Source: Lachnospiraceae bacterium (GTDB lineage: Bacteria; Bacillota; Clostridia; Lachnospirales; Lachnospiraceae). Taken from it: a stretch of 64,000 nt of DNA. The DNA lies in NCBI GenBank assembly GCA_022791635.1, contig JAAVZL010000033.1:62001-126000 (forward strand), written 5' to 3'. A program made the translations under genes and the position numbers. The notes below the pieces were generated by a model. That model was not told the DNA's origin. It worked only from the letters and a program-made list of their open reading frames with translations, and ran no database searches. This document shows, one piece after another, positions 43,679-52,775 of this stretch (position 1 is the stretch's first letter; each line of letters opens with the position of its first letter).

Positions 43679-44625
43679 ACCAGCCTCCCTGCCGATTCCA
43701 AAATCATGCAAAGGAATTTTTCCAAATCCAGCTCAAAGACGACCTCCACATTTTCCGGCTTTCCGGATCGGTGCTCATAGTCACAGACGGTGGCCCCGGA
43801 AAGCGGCCCCGGTTCTGTCATAATCTGCACATACATCTTCTCGCTTTTTCGAATCACGCTCCGGTCTATGACTCCGGCCACGGCACAGGCATCATGGACC
43901 GGGCAGCCTCCCAGATCAAGCCATACCTGGTTATGTAGCTCCATAAATTTTCGCAGCAGCTCTGCCATCATGTGTCCTGTTTGGTTGCCGATCTCCTCCA
44001 GCTTATAAAGAAAATCCTCCTGAAACAGGGACTTATAGGTCACGTCATATCCGTACATCACTACAGGAATCCCGCTCTCAAAGACAATTTTGCTGGCCTC
44101 CGCATCAAAATAGGTGTTAAACTCCATAAAAGGCTTTGTCAGTATAAAGTGGCAGGTCCCTCCCATCAGGGAAATCTGCTCGATCTTTTCACTGCACAGA
44201 TCCGGGTAGGCGCGAATGAGAAGTCCCATATTGCTCAAAGGCCCCGTACAGATAAAAGTCACCTTTTCCCTGCTGTGCTTAAGAATATCCGCAGCCGCCT
44301 CCAGAGCCGTACGCTTTGACACCCGCAGGGGATTGTCCCCGGGAAACACAAAGCCGTCCAGGCCGCTTAAACCGTGAGCTCCTTCCGTATCGGTTCTCTG
44401 ATATCCCCGCACCAGGGGTTGTCTTGCCCCTGCCGCCACCTCCACGTCGGCTCCGCAATAGTTCAGAATATTTAAGGTATTATTGGTGACCTTGTTGATC
44501 ACCTTGTTTCCGGCCACATTTGTGATGAGCTTCACATCCAGAAAGGGACTTCCCAGGGCCAGAATCAGAGCCACCATATCGTCATGGCCCGGATCACAGT
44601 CGATAATTACCGGTATTTTTCTCAT
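43675..44625 (-). CDS. Inosine-uridine preferring nucleoside hydrolase family protein
   Basis: This 316-residue enzyme cleaves nucleosides to base and ribose. The calcium-binding motif DCDPGHDDM lies near the N terminus, and the late GGCPVHDACAVA supplies another ligand Asp. The start at 44625 has GGAGG 7 bases upstream. Placed after the BMP-type importer genes, it processes imported nucleosides. Confidence 0.94.
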   Translation of the reverse strand: MRKIPVIIDCDPGHDDMVALILALGSPFLDVKLITNVAGNKVINKVTNNTLNILNYCGADVEVAAGARQPLVRGYQRTDTEGAHGLSGLDGFVFPGDNPLRVSKRTALEAAADILKHSREKVTFICTGPLSNMGLLIRAYPDLCSEKIEQISLMGGTCHFILTKPFMEFNTYFDAEASKIVFESGIPVVMYGYDVTYKSLFQEDFLYKLEEIGNQTGHMMAELLRKFMELHNQVWLDLGGCPVHDACAVAGVIDRSVIRKSEKMYVQIMTEPGPLSGATVCDYEHRSGKPENVEVVFELDLEKFLCMILESAGRLV

Positions 44626-44645
44626 AAGGTCCTCCTGCTTTCTTC

Positions 44646-45611
44646 TCATACCATTTCAGCCCCGGCATTCTTCTCTGCCTCTGCAATGGCCCGTTTGATT
44701 CGGCTGTCCTTCTTGCTCTTTTCCCGCATGGAATAGAGAATGATCCCCACAATAGATACCACGTAAGGAATAGCCATCACCACATCTGTGGAGAAGGAGT
44801 TAATCTGCAGCACATTGGCCACCGCATTGGCAAACCCAAACAGCAGGGAGGCCAGAAGGGCTCCCGCCGGATTTCCCCGTCCCATGGCATCTGCCGCCAC
44901 ACCGATAAAGCCCCGGCTGGAGGTCATATTTACAATAAACACCTGCATATTTCCCATGGACAGATACATGCCGCCCAGAGAGGCAAAAAATCCGCTTAAG
45001 CCCAGTGCAATCAGCTTGATCTTAGTGGGATTCTCTCCCACAGACTTGGCCGCGCTTCCGTTCTCGCCCACTGCCCGGATGCGAAGGCCCAGAGGCGTAC
45101 GATACATCAAAAACCAGGCCACAATCACCAGAAGAAAGGCCACATAGGTAAATATGTTGTGCCCGGATAAAATCTCTCCCAGAACAGGGATGTCCTTAAT
45201 CAGGGGAAGCTCCACTCCGGGAACTCCCAGGCTCTTGATCATAGAGGAGGAGCCCTTGTCCCCTGTAAAGGCATACAGTATCATAACCGTAGCCCCGTTG
45301 GTAAAGGTATTGATGGCAACTCCCGTGAGAATCATATTGGTTTTCATGAGGATATGGAAGTATCCCATGAAAATTCCCATGGCCACGCCCACGGCCATGC
45401 CGCACACAAGCGCCAGAAACAGATTCTGAGTAAAGGCGCTCACCAGAACTCCCGTCAGCGCCGACATCAGCATGGTGCTGTCAATGGTAATATTGGTCAC
45501 GCCTGCTTTTCGCGCAATCAGGGAAGACAGGCTTGCGAAAATCAACGGCGTAGACACGCGAATCACCGTATAGAAAAATCCGGCTGTTAAAAAATTTCCC
45601 AAAAAACCCAA
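44646..45611 (-). CDS. Nucleoside ABC transporter permease (YufQ-like)
   Basis: This 321-residue permease of the BPD_transp_2 (RbsC-like) family has a typical GLSGFFASLGGMYLSMG motif. The start codon is TTG at 45609-45611, with AAGGAGG 8 bases upstream, and lies 2 bases after the preceding stop. It is one of two permease subunits of the importer. Confidence 0.93.
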   Translation of the reverse strand: MGFLGNFLTAGFFYTVIRVSTPLIFASLSSLIARKAGVTNITIDSTMLMSALTGVLVSAFTQNLFLALVCGMAVGVAMGIFMGYFHILMKTNMILTGVAINTFTNGATVMILYAFTGDKGSSSMIKSLGVPGVELPLIKDIPVLGEILSGHNIFTYVAFLLVIVAWFLMYRTPLGLRIRAVGENGSAAKSVGENPTKIKLIALGLSGFFASLGGMYLSMGNMQVFIVNMTSSRGFIGVAADAMGRGNPAGALLASLLFGFANAVANVLQINSFSTDVVMAIPYVVSIVGIILYSMREKSKKDSRIKRAIAEAEKNAGAEMV

Positions 45612-45613
45612 GC

Positions 45614-46684
45614 TTACGCCTCCTTTCCCACACTTTCATTGTATTTCACCCGTAGCTTTTGCTGGGTTCCCGCAAGAAATGCATTGGCTCCGATAAACAG
45701 AATCATAATAGCCTGTATGATCAGCACAATCTCACTTGCCACATCGGAGGAGCGGTTCATAATATCTGCTCCCGTACGGACGTATCCCAGAAACATGGCC
45801 GCGAAGAGCACATACTGAGGCTTGTACTTTGCCAGAGTGGCTACCATAATTCCGTCCCATCCCAGGTTGGTAAGGGAAAACCAGGCAAACCGGGGATTGC
45901 GGCCAAACATCTCCATACCGCCTCCAAAGCCGCTTAAGGCTCCGCCCAGAAACTGAGCCAAAAGGCACATGGCAAACACATTGATGCCGATGCATTCTGC
46001 AAAATGGGGGTTGATGCCTATCAGGCGGATGCTGTAGCCCCACTTGGTCTTGTAGAGGAAGAACCACACCAGCACAATCATCACCAGGGCAACAATCAGA
46101 TTGGTATTCACCTTGGTTCCGGGAATCAGCGTGGTCAGAAAGCCCTCCTCCGGTAAGGGATAGGACCCCGAGGAGGTGGAGGTAATGTCCATGAGGTAAT
46201 TGCTGAAAATGTAATTTCCAATGTAGAACATCACATAGTTAAACAGCAGAGATACCACAAAGGCATCTGTTCCATACTTAAGGTTTACAAGCATGGGCAA
46301 AAGAGCCATGAGACCGCAAATCACGATCACCGCCGCCATGGAAAACAGGGTCAGGCTCTTTCCGTGGAGCAGAAAAAATTTCAGAGAAATAGCGGCTGCC
46401 GTTAAGCCTCCAAAATAATAGCAGCCCTCCCCGGAAAGAGTGCGTTTCCCGGTAGACCAGAGAATGCACACGCCAAGCCCTACATAAATCAGCGGAACAA
46501 TGTTCTCAATCAAGTTGCCGATTCTGCGCATAGAGGTAAAGGGGCCTAGCAAAAAGGAGTGGAGGGCCGTAAGAGGCTCATCGCTCACCATAAGAATAAT
46601 CACCAGCGCAAACACCATTGCAATAAAAATAGCAAGGAGCGTTTTCATAAAAGAAAATACCTGATTCAATTGTTTATTGTTCAT
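45614..46684 (-). CDS. Nucleoside ABC transporter permease (YufP-like)
   Basis: This 356-residue permease of the same family has about ten membrane segments and the motif FLGGALSGFGGGMEMFG. The start overlaps the end of the ATPase gene by 11 bases and has GGGAGGT upstream. Confidence 0.93.
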   Translation of the reverse strand: MNNKQLNQVFSFMKTLLAIFIAMVFALVIILMVSDEPLTALHSFLLGPFTSMRRIGNLIENIVPLIYVGLGVCILWSTGKRTLSGEGCYYFGGLTAAAISLKFFLLHGKSLTLFSMAAVIVICGLMALLPMLVNLKYGTDAFVVSLLFNYVMFYIGNYIFSNYLMDITSTSSGSYPLPEEGFLTTLIPGTKVNTNLIVALVMIVLVWFFLYKTKWGYSIRLIGINPHFAECIGINVFAMCLLAQFLGGALSGFGGGMEMFGRNPRFAWFSLTNLGWDGIMVATLAKYKPQYVLFAAMFLGYVRTGADIMNRSSDVASEIVLIIQAIMILFIGANAFLAGTQQKLRVKYNESVGKEA

Positions 46685-48239
46685 AATAGACCTCCCGAAT
46701 CATTTCCTGAGGCTGTTTTTTGATGCCCAGCATATACTCGCCCAGCTCCTCCTCTGTGACACCGCTTATATCCTTAAAATAGGCTACAATCTCTCCCTCA
46801 TAGAGGACAATCAGAGAATCGCTCAGCTCCATAATCTCTGCCAAATCCGCGGAATTCACCAGAATAGCCGTATCCGCATCCCGAAGCTCAAAAATTTTCT
46901 CATGAATAAACTTGGTGGAGCCTACATCGATTCCCCGGGAAGGCTGATCAATGACAATCAGATCTCTTGGCATGGAAAGCTCTCTGGCTACCACCACCTT
47001 TTGAATGTTTCCCCCGGACAGCATGGAGACGCTCTGCTTCTCGCTGTCACATTTGACGGCAAATTCTTCTATCAGCTCCTCCGCTTTTTTCACAAGCTCC
47101 TTTTCCCGGATGATTCCGTATCTGGAAAAGGTCTCCTCCGACAGGCGGTTGGATAAAAGATTCTCTTTGATGGTAGCCTCTGACGCCACTCCTACCAGCA
47201 GCCGATCCTGGGGAATGTATGCAGTAGCCGCCTCATCCCGGATTTTGCGAACGGAAAGCCGGGACACATCCTTGTCGCGAATGCAGATCTTCCCTCTCTG
47301 TATCTTGCGAAGTCCCACAATCAGCTCCAAAAGCTCCCGCTGTCCATTGCCCTCCACGCCTGCAATGCCTAATATCTCCCCGCTTCGCACGGAAAAGCTC
47401 ACGTCGTTCAGCTTCAATTTTCCTTCTCCGTACCCATAATGGAGATGCTCCACCCGCAGCACGCACTCCTTGGGGGCCGCCGGTTTTTTATTCAGCTTCA
47501 TCTTGATTTCCCGACCAATCATCAGTCTGGAAATGTCCGCCTCCGAGATATCCTTTACATTATAAACACCTACGGACAAGCCGTTTTTCATAATGGTGAT
47601 TCGATCGCAGATCTGCTTAATCTCCCGGATTTTATGGGAAATAAAAATCACTGTGTGCCCGCTTTCCTTCAGAAGAAGAAGCTGGCGGAACAGTTCCTCC
47701 GTCTCCTGGGGCGTCAGCACTGCCGTGGGCTCGTCCAAAATCAGGATCCGCGCTCCCCGGTACAGCGCCTTCAGAATCTCTACTCTCTGCTTCATCCCAA
47801 CAGGAAGATCCTGAATCTTCCTGTTGGGATCTATGGGAAGATGATATTTCTCTGAGATGTTCCGCGTCTCCTCCACAGCCTTGGCCCGATCAATGAAAAT
47901 TCCTTTTAGAGGCTCCTCCTTCAGCATCATATTCTCCGCCACAGTCAGGGAGGGAACCAGCATAAACTCCTGGTGCACCATTCCGATCTTCAGTGCTATG
48001 GCCTCTGCCGGACTGTTAATATGGACAGGTTTTCCCTCAAAGAAGATCTGGCCTCTGTCAATTTTTTCCATTCCAAAAAGCATCTTCATCAGAGTGGATT
48101 TTCCTGCCCCGTTTTCTCCCATAACCGCGTGGATTTCCCCGTAGCTTACGCTGAAATCCACGTCCTTGTTTGCCACCACTCCATTGGGATAAATTTTCGT
48201 TATCCCCTTCATCTCAATCGCAGTCTGTCCTGCTGTCAT
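46674..48239 (-). CDS. Nucleoside ABC transporter ATPase (tandem domains, YufO-like)
   Basis: This 521-residue protein contains two ATP-binding domains in tandem. The first is complete, with Walker A GENGAGKST and Walker B LILDEPTAVL. The second has GVEGNGQREL instead of a full Walker A and signature LSGGNIQK, the usual asymmetric layout of RbsA/YufO-type importers. GAGGTG precedes the start. Confidence 0.95.
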   Translation of the reverse strand: MTAGQTAIEMKGITKIYPNGVVANKDVDFSVSYGEIHAVMGENGAGKSTLMKMLFGMEKIDRGQIFFEGKPVHINSPAEAIALKIGMVHQEFMLVPSLTVAENMMLKEEPLKGIFIDRAKAVEETRNISEKYHLPIDPNRKIQDLPVGMKQRVEILKALYRGARILILDEPTAVLTPQETEELFRQLLLLKESGHTVIFISHKIREIKQICDRITIMKNGLSVGVYNVKDISEADISRLMIGREIKMKLNKKPAAPKECVLRVEHLHYGYGEGKLKLNDVSFSVRSGEILGIAGVEGNGQRELLELIVGLRKIQRGKICIRDKDVSRLSVRKIRDEAATAYIPQDRLLVGVASEATIKENLLSNRLSEETFSRYGIIREKELVKKAEELIEEFAVKCDSEKQSVSMLSGGNIQKVVVARELSMPRDLIVIDQPSRGIDVGSTKFIHEKIFELRDADTAILVNSADLAEIMELSDSLIVLYEGEIVAYFKDISGVTEEELGEYMLGIKKQPQEMIREVYYEQ

Positions 48240-48290
48240 ATGTGTCTCACCTCTTTATCACCGGATTATCCAATTTGAAAGATAAATGAT

Positions 48291-48340
48291 GCGCGGGGCG
48301 CATGTTGCGTAGCAGCTAATTTCCCTATACGCCCCTGCGC
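48291..48340 (-). promoter_or_regulatory. GC-rich hairpin in the leader of the ABC ATPase gene
   Basis: GCGCGGGGCGCAT (48291-48303) pairs with ATACGCCCCTGCGC (48327-48340) with one bulge. It lies right after the terminator in the transcript and may stabilise or shield the downstream message. Confidence 0.45.
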
Positions 48341-48342
48341 AT

Positions 48343-48382
48343 AAAAAGGGAAGGCCGGTCTCCTGCGGAACCATGCCTTCCC
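48343..48382 (-). terminator. Intercistronic terminator/attenuator after the BMP gene
   Basis: GGGAAGGC and GCCTTCCC (8 bp) are followed in the minus direction by TTTTT. It would let more receptor than transporter be made. Confidence 0.75.
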
Positions 48383-48398
48383 GCTGCTCTCCTGGGAT

Positions 48399-49562
48399 TT
48401 ACTGTGCGGAATTGATGACCTCATCTATCTCCTCCGGCTCCATTCCAAGGGCCGTGGGAACCTTCACTGCTCCGTCCTTAATCTTCTGTTCGTATTCCTC
48501 CACAGTCTTCTTCACCTCGTCGGGAAGCTGCTCCTCATAGTAATCATTCTTTACCACACCTGCTCCGTCTATGGCCACCCCTACGGTCTCCTGGGTTCCA
48601 AAGGGAAGCTCTCCTGCCGCATACCGCTCATATGCAGAGCTTACGGCATTGTCTACCTTTTTCATCACAGAGGCCAGAATCACCTTTTGGATGGATTCGT
48701 CGCTCTGAGCATATTTGGCAGCCACGTCCTGATCATTTCCCACCGCATAGACTTCCCGATCCCTGGCTGCCTCATACACGCCCGCCGCCGCATTTCCGCA
48801 GGCGGGGTACAGCACATCCGCTCCGTCCGTGATCTGTGCCAGGGCCAGCTCCTTGGCAAGGGTGGCATCGTTAAAGTCATTGGTAAAGGCAACGGCTACC
48901 TTGATATCCGGATTTACCTCCTGGGCTCCGGCAATAAAGCCTACCATAAAGTCATAGATGACCGGAATCTTGGTTGCTCCCACAAAGCCGACGTAATTGC
49001 TCTCGGTCATATTGGCGGCAATGATCCCTGCCATATAGGCCGCCTCGTTCTGATAGAAATCCATGGAATACACATTTTCCATATCCGTGGTGTCAAAATC
49101 CAGTAACACGTCGTAGCAGATAAAGGGCATCTCCGGGTACATGGGCGCTACCGTCTGAATGGTATCCTTCATCAGAGAGCCGCCTGTGATAATCAGATCG
49201 TATCCCGCCTCACACAGGTCGCACATGGCTGCCTCCCATTTTGCAGAATCTGTTACGGCAGTTCCAAGCTCCACAATATCCAGCTCGGCACCGATGCTCT
49301 CGGCAATGCTTTCCGAAGCCCGGCAGGCCAGATCATGGGTGCCGCCGTCTCCCCGGACATTGGGCAATACGGTCACGATCTTTTTGATCTCAACCTTTTC
49401 CTCTGCCTGAGCTGTATCCTCCTCTGCCTCTGCCGCTTCCTTTTCCTGGGCTGCTCCTTCCGTCCCGGCTTCCGGGGCAGCAGGCTCCTCCTTCTTGCCA
49501 CATGCGGCCAGAGAAATTACCATGGTCAATGCCATTAAGAACAATAATACTTTCTTCTTCAT
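48399..49562 (-). CDS. BMP-family nucleoside-binding lipoprotein
   Basis: This 387-residue receptor has a lipoprotein signal (lipobox SLAAC near residue 21), then a Glu/Ala-rich linker of about 30 residues. The BMP/PnrA domain follows, with CDLCEAGYDLIITGG and DVLYPACGNAAAGVYEAA. It binds purine nucleosides outside the membrane. AGGT lies before the start. It is first in the nucleoside operon. Confidence 0.94.
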   Translation of the reverse strand: MKKKVLLFLMALTMVISLAACGKKEEPAAPEAGTEGAAQEKEAAEAEEDTAQAEEKVEIKKIVTVLPNVRGDGGTHDLACRASESIAESIGAELDIVELGTAVTDSAKWEAAMCDLCEAGYDLIITGGSLMKDTIQTVAPMYPEMPFICYDVLLDFDTTDMENVYSMDFYQNEAAYMAGIIAANMTESNYVGFVGATKIPVIYDFMVGFIAGAQEVNPDIKVAVAFTNDFNDATLAKELALAQITDGADVLYPACGNAAAGVYEAARDREVYAVGNDQDVAAKYAQSDESIQKVILASVMKKVDNAVSSAYERYAAGELPFGTQETVGVAIDGAGVVKNDYYEEQLPDEVKKTVEEYEQKIKDGAVKVPTALGMEPEEIDEVINSAQ

Positions 49563-49610
49563 TTTTACCTCCCATTCTGTGCTTTCATACTTCTGTTGTT
49601 TGTTAAGGCC

Positions 49611-49639
49611 ATCATATCATCCTCTATTGATATTGTAAA
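49611..49639 (-). promoter_or_regulatory. Promoter of the nucleoside operon
   Basis: On the minus strand TTTACA (49634-49639) and TATGAT (49611-49616) are 17 bases apart. The predicted leader is only about 40 bases, so no riboswitch fits. Confidence 0.65.
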
Positions 49640-49842
49640 ATACATATTTTAAATCTAATTGATAATAAAATATTATTGATTATTTCTTTTTTGTACATAT
49701 TAGCCAAAGCAAATAATGAATCCGATTTACAAGCGACCAGCTCACTAAATGGGAGAATTTCTTAGATTGGAAGATTTCTCAGAAAAACTGCAAAAAATAA
49801 AAACCCGGGACATTACCCGGATTTCTACTAATTCAACAATAT
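49640..49842. other. AT-rich gap between the GntR gene and the nucleoside operon promoter
   Basis: The stretch is strongly AT-rich with an imperfect inverted repeat (ATTGATAATA ... TATTATTGAT, near 49658-49680) that might be a regulator site. CCCGGGACATTACCCGG at about 49803-49819 could form part of a terminator for the GntR gene. No gene is seen. Confidence 0.4.
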
Positions 49843-50493
49843 TCACTTTTCTTCTCTTTCTTCCCGTTCCAAAAGCTCCGAAAAACAGTCCATCATATAA
49901 TGACGCAATTCCCCAAATCTTTCCCAATCCTCTTGATCCAAGGCCTCCATCATCTGACGGCTGTTCTCCAGAGCCAAATCCGGGTCATATACTTCACTAT
50001 AATCGCCAAACGCAACAATAGATTTTCCAAGGAGCGTTCCAATCATCGTACTGTAATAACTGTTCCCTGTATTTTGCCCAGGTATATTTACAAACTCAAT
50101 ATAGGCTGCAATTCGTTCACTGAATGCTGCATCCCTAAGCTCCATCTGCTTCTGATACAAGGGCCTCATCTTTTCCCGGACCTGCTCTATTCTATGATTC
50201 TTCATTATCAGGCGAAAAGACATATCTGTCAGCTCTTTGTTCAGCTCCACTACATCGCGCCTCTCGGCCGGACTCATCTGAATCACAGTGGCGGTAGATG
50301 AACATTTTGCCTCAATAAATCCAAAGGATTTCAGCTGGCTTAATGCATCCCGAACAGGCGTGGAGCTTACCTGATATTCTTCCTCCAGTTTTTTAATCAC
50401 CAGTTTTTCTCCCGGAAGAATTTTTCGGGTTCTAATTTTCTGTACTATATCCTCAAAAATCTGCTCAGAAGCAGGCAGGCGATTTAGCTGCAT
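49843..50493 (-). CDS. GntR-family regulator (FCD type)
   Basis: This 216-residue regulator has a winged helix (EDIVQKIRTRKILPGEKL, then YQVSSTPVRDALSQLKSFGFIE) and an FCD effector domain. The start at 50493 was chosen for the GGAG site 8 bases upstream; the in-frame extension has no support. It follows the amidohydrolase/symporter remnant, whose promoter region has a palindrome that this protein may bind. Confidence 0.9.
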   Translation of the reverse strand: MQLNRLPASEQIFEDIVQKIRTRKILPGEKLVIKKLEEEYQVSSTPVRDALSQLKSFGFIEAKCSSTATVIQMSPAERRDVVELNKELTDMSFRLIMKNHRIEQVREKMRPLYQKQMELRDAAFSERIAAYIEFVNIPGQNTGNSYYSTMIGTLLGKSIVAFGDYSEVYDPDLALENSRQMMEALDQEDWERFGELRHYMMDCFSELLEREEREEK

Positions 50494-50561
50494 ACCGAAT
50501 TCTCCATCTACGTATTTTCTCTGTCTAAAATATACCACATTCGTTCTTGCTTTTGCAATTA

Positions 50562-51128
50562 CTATTTCTCTGCAAAGAGAGAACCTCCCACACAAATTAC
50601 AAGGCAAAGCGCAGCCCCAATCAACACCCCATCTATCTCCAGCCCAAGAGGAATTTTCACCAGCATATCAAATCCAAAGGACACAAAGGCTCCCACCAGC
50701 ATTCCGACATTCACAGCTTTTGCATCTGCCTTCTTCCAAAAGCAGCGGAAAGAAGATGCCGGCTCCATACGCGACCCCTTCTGTATACAAAAACGTACCA
50801 TTTTACGCATGGACTCCGGACCGTCTACTTCATAGTGGTTCGGCTCACTCCAGGCCGCGTCAAAGCCAAACTCCGTGGGCGTCAGGGTTGGACCAGAACA
50901 AAAAATTCGTGGACCTGTAATCCTTCCCCCATTAATATGATTTCTCAGAGCAATTGCCGGATTTGCAATATTGTCGCCCACATCTCGAACCGTAGTGTAG
51001 CCATTGTCCAAATAGAACTGTGCAAAAAGCAGTTCGTCCAAGGTTACTGCACAGGGTCTCAGCGGATCTGACAGGCCCTTTCCTGAATACATCCTCAAAT
51101 GGGTATGCATATCAATCAGGCCAGGCAT
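50562..51128 (-). pseudogene. Amidohydrolase/sodium symporter deletion chimera
   Basis: A strong AAGGAGGTTATA site leads into MPGLIDMHTHL, which in amidohydrolases lies about 50 residues from the start, so the N terminus is lost. The amidohydrolase continues for about 119 codons, to VRFCIQKG. At about 50772 it runs into the last part of a sodium:solute symporter (GAGIFFPL, then FWKKADAKAVNVGMLVG) ending at a proper stop. The symporter part has a frameshift between PL and FW. The fused frame stays open by chance. Two genes have therefore collapsed into one non-functional reading frame. Confidence 0.8.
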
Positions 51129-51170
51129 TATAACCTCCTTTAGTGTGTTAAATTTTTGGCTCAAAATAAT

Positions 51171-51195
51171 TGCATCATACATGACGCATGATGCA
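51171..51195 (-). promoter_or_regulatory. Palindromic operator downstream of the chimera promoter
   Basis: TGCATCAT (51171-51178) and ATGATGCA (51188-51195) are perfect inverted repeats spaced by nine bases. It lies just after the promoter at 51212-51240, a repressor position, and the GntR gene at 49843 is the natural candidate. Confidence 0.6.
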
Positions 51196-51211
51196 TAATA
51201 CATTTTCAAAT

Positions 51212-51240
51212 ATTATACAGAAAAAATTTTAAAATGTCAA
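51212..51240 (-). promoter_or_regulatory. Perfect consensus promoter
   Basis: On the minus strand TTGACA (51235-51240), a 17-base spacer and TATAAT (51212-51217) match the sigma-A consensus exactly. Confidence 0.85.
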
Positions 51241-51261
51241 TCTATTTATTTTTTCTGTCTT

Positions 51262-51421
51262 GGGCTGTTGCAAAATAGGACAGTCCAAAAATCATCTGCG
51301 AGAATAAAAAGCCATCAGCCTTTTCCCGTCCTGTGTTTCGCCGACTCTCAAGACAGAAAAATAGCTGATGGCTCTTTCCCTAGCATCTCTCCAAAAAATA
51401 TGCTGTTGTATTTTTATCCAA
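51262..51421. repeat. Half-element related to the 204-bp palindrome
   Basis: GGGCTGTTGCAAAATAGG at about 51262-51279 repeats the outer end of 37798-38001. A shared inner string (CTTTTCC..TCCTGTGTT.CG) follows at about 51318. The region also forms its own stem, GCCATCAGC/GCTGATGGC (about 51310 and 51364), with A and T runs outside, which may terminate the ferredoxin-type gene. Confidence 0.6.
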
Positions 51422-52714
51422 TTATTTCATTTTTCTATGCATGTCGGCGCTAGCCAGTAGCTTATCCAGATAAATAGACTTAAACTGCTTGCTGGCCAGG
51501 GCCTGCTTCAGAGGCGGAAGCTTCAAAATCGCCGCGAACACTGCCGCCATGGCCCGGTGATTGGCAAATGCCTGGTTGTCGAAAACCAAATTCTGCAGGG
51601 TTCCTTTTTCTATGGCCTGGAGCACAAAGCGGTGGGTGCTGTTCACCGGCGTGATCACCTGAATAGGTCTGCGCTTCATTTCGATGGCCTTTGTGGGACA
51701 GTTCCCGGCACAGACGCCGCAGCCTAAACAGATCTCCTCTTTGATCACGGCCTTCTTCTTCCCGTTCTCTCCCTCCTCCATGGAAATGGCGAAAATAGGG
51801 CAGGCCTTGGCACATTTTCCACAGCCGACACAGGTCTCCTTGTCCACGGAAGGGATATAATTGGTGGTTGCCACCGGCTGCATGGGGGCAAATTTCCGGG
51901 CCGCCTGCAATGCCTCGCAGCAACAGCCGCAGCAGTTGCAGATAAAGGCCGGATCCTCTCGGACATTTTCGCCGATCTGCACCAGATTGTGGGCGTAGGA
52001 GCGCTCCAGGGCGTCCATGGCCTCCGCCTTGTCGATAAGCCTTGCATAACCGCCGTGCTCGGCTAAGGAGCGGGCCACATTGCCGAAGGTGAGACACACG
52101 TCCAGGGGTGCGTCGATCTCACAGGGATGGCCTGCGTGGAGCATTTTGTGGCGGCAGTAGCAGGTGCCAAGGCCGATATACTCCGCCTCCTCCACGATGT
52201 GGCTGGCCCGCTCGTGATCCAGAATATGCAGGGTATTGGCATTGGTCAGCACCGGCTCCTGAACGAATACCCGGCCCAGGCGGGTCTCTGTGACAAAGAA
52301 GAGATCCTTTACAAAGTCCTCCTCCACGTTCATATATTGATAATAAAGCTCGCTTAGGTATTTCTGATCAATGTCCCCTCGGGTGCGCATAAGGGCAAAC
52401 TCAATAAAGCCGGCCATGGGAGGCGGCATTACGAATTTGCGCACGCCGTTATGATAAGAGTCCACCAGCAGGGCCTTTTCACAAAGGTGTGTGAGAAATT
52501 TCTCCGCCTTAGCCTCGCTGGTATCCCAGATGCGGGCGGCCTTCTTGGCTGTAAAGGGCCGGACAGGTAAAAGGGCTACCCATTTTGCTTCTTTTTCCGT
52601 ATAGAGCACCTGGAGAATCTTATACAAAGTGTCCGATACCGGCGCGCCCTGAGTGAACCAGTTGATCCGGTCCTCCAGATTCTTGTAGGCGTCTCTGCTT
52701 GCTAGATGTCCCAT
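51422..52714 (-). CDS. 4Fe-4S ferredoxin-type protein with N-terminal helical domain
   Basis: This 430-residue protein has a helical front half with a winged-helix-like stretch (PVRPFTAKKAARIWDTSEAKAEK). A cysteine cluster CNCCGCCCEAL is at about two thirds of the length. Two ferredoxin motifs follow, CVGCGKCAKACP and CLGCGVCAGNCP, each for a 4Fe-4S cluster. It is probably a cytoplasmic electron-transfer or sensing protein. AGGAGG lies before the start at 52714. It lies after the Hsp70/J-like pair but may have its own transcription. Confidence 0.85.
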   Translation of the reverse strand: MGHLASRDAYKNLEDRINWFTQGAPVSDTLYKILQVLYTEKEAKWVALLPVRPFTAKKAARIWDTSEAKAEKFLTHLCEKALLVDSYHNGVRKFVMPPPMAGFIEFALMRTRGDIDQKYLSELYYQYMNVEEDFVKDLFFVTETRLGRVFVQEPVLTNANTLHILDHERASHIVEEAEYIGLGTCYCRHKMLHAGHPCEIDAPLDVCLTFGNVARSLAEHGGYARLIDKAEAMDALERSYAHNLVQIGENVREDPAFICNCCGCCCEALQAARKFAPMQPVATTNYIPSVDKETCVGCGKCAKACPIFAISMEEGENGKKKAVIKEEICLGCGVCAGNCPTKAIEMKRRPIQVITPVNSTHRFVLQAIEKGTLQNLVFDNQAFANHRAMAAVFAAILKLPPLKQALASKQFKSIYLDKLLASADMHRKMK

Positions 52715-52775
52715 AAATCTTCCTCCTGAAAACTTTCCTCTATTATATACCATTTATCCCTAAAATTCCACAGGC

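Noticed and set aside
49563..49842. Purine-type riboswitch before the BMP nucleoside gene
   Set aside because: The best promoter leaves only about 40 bases of leader, too short for an aptamer and expression platform.
50562..51128. Genuine fusion protein of amidohydrolase and symporter
   Set aside because: The amidohydrolase lacks both ends, the symporter has only its last helices, and a frame change lies inside the symporter part; this is a deletion scar, although it may be translated.
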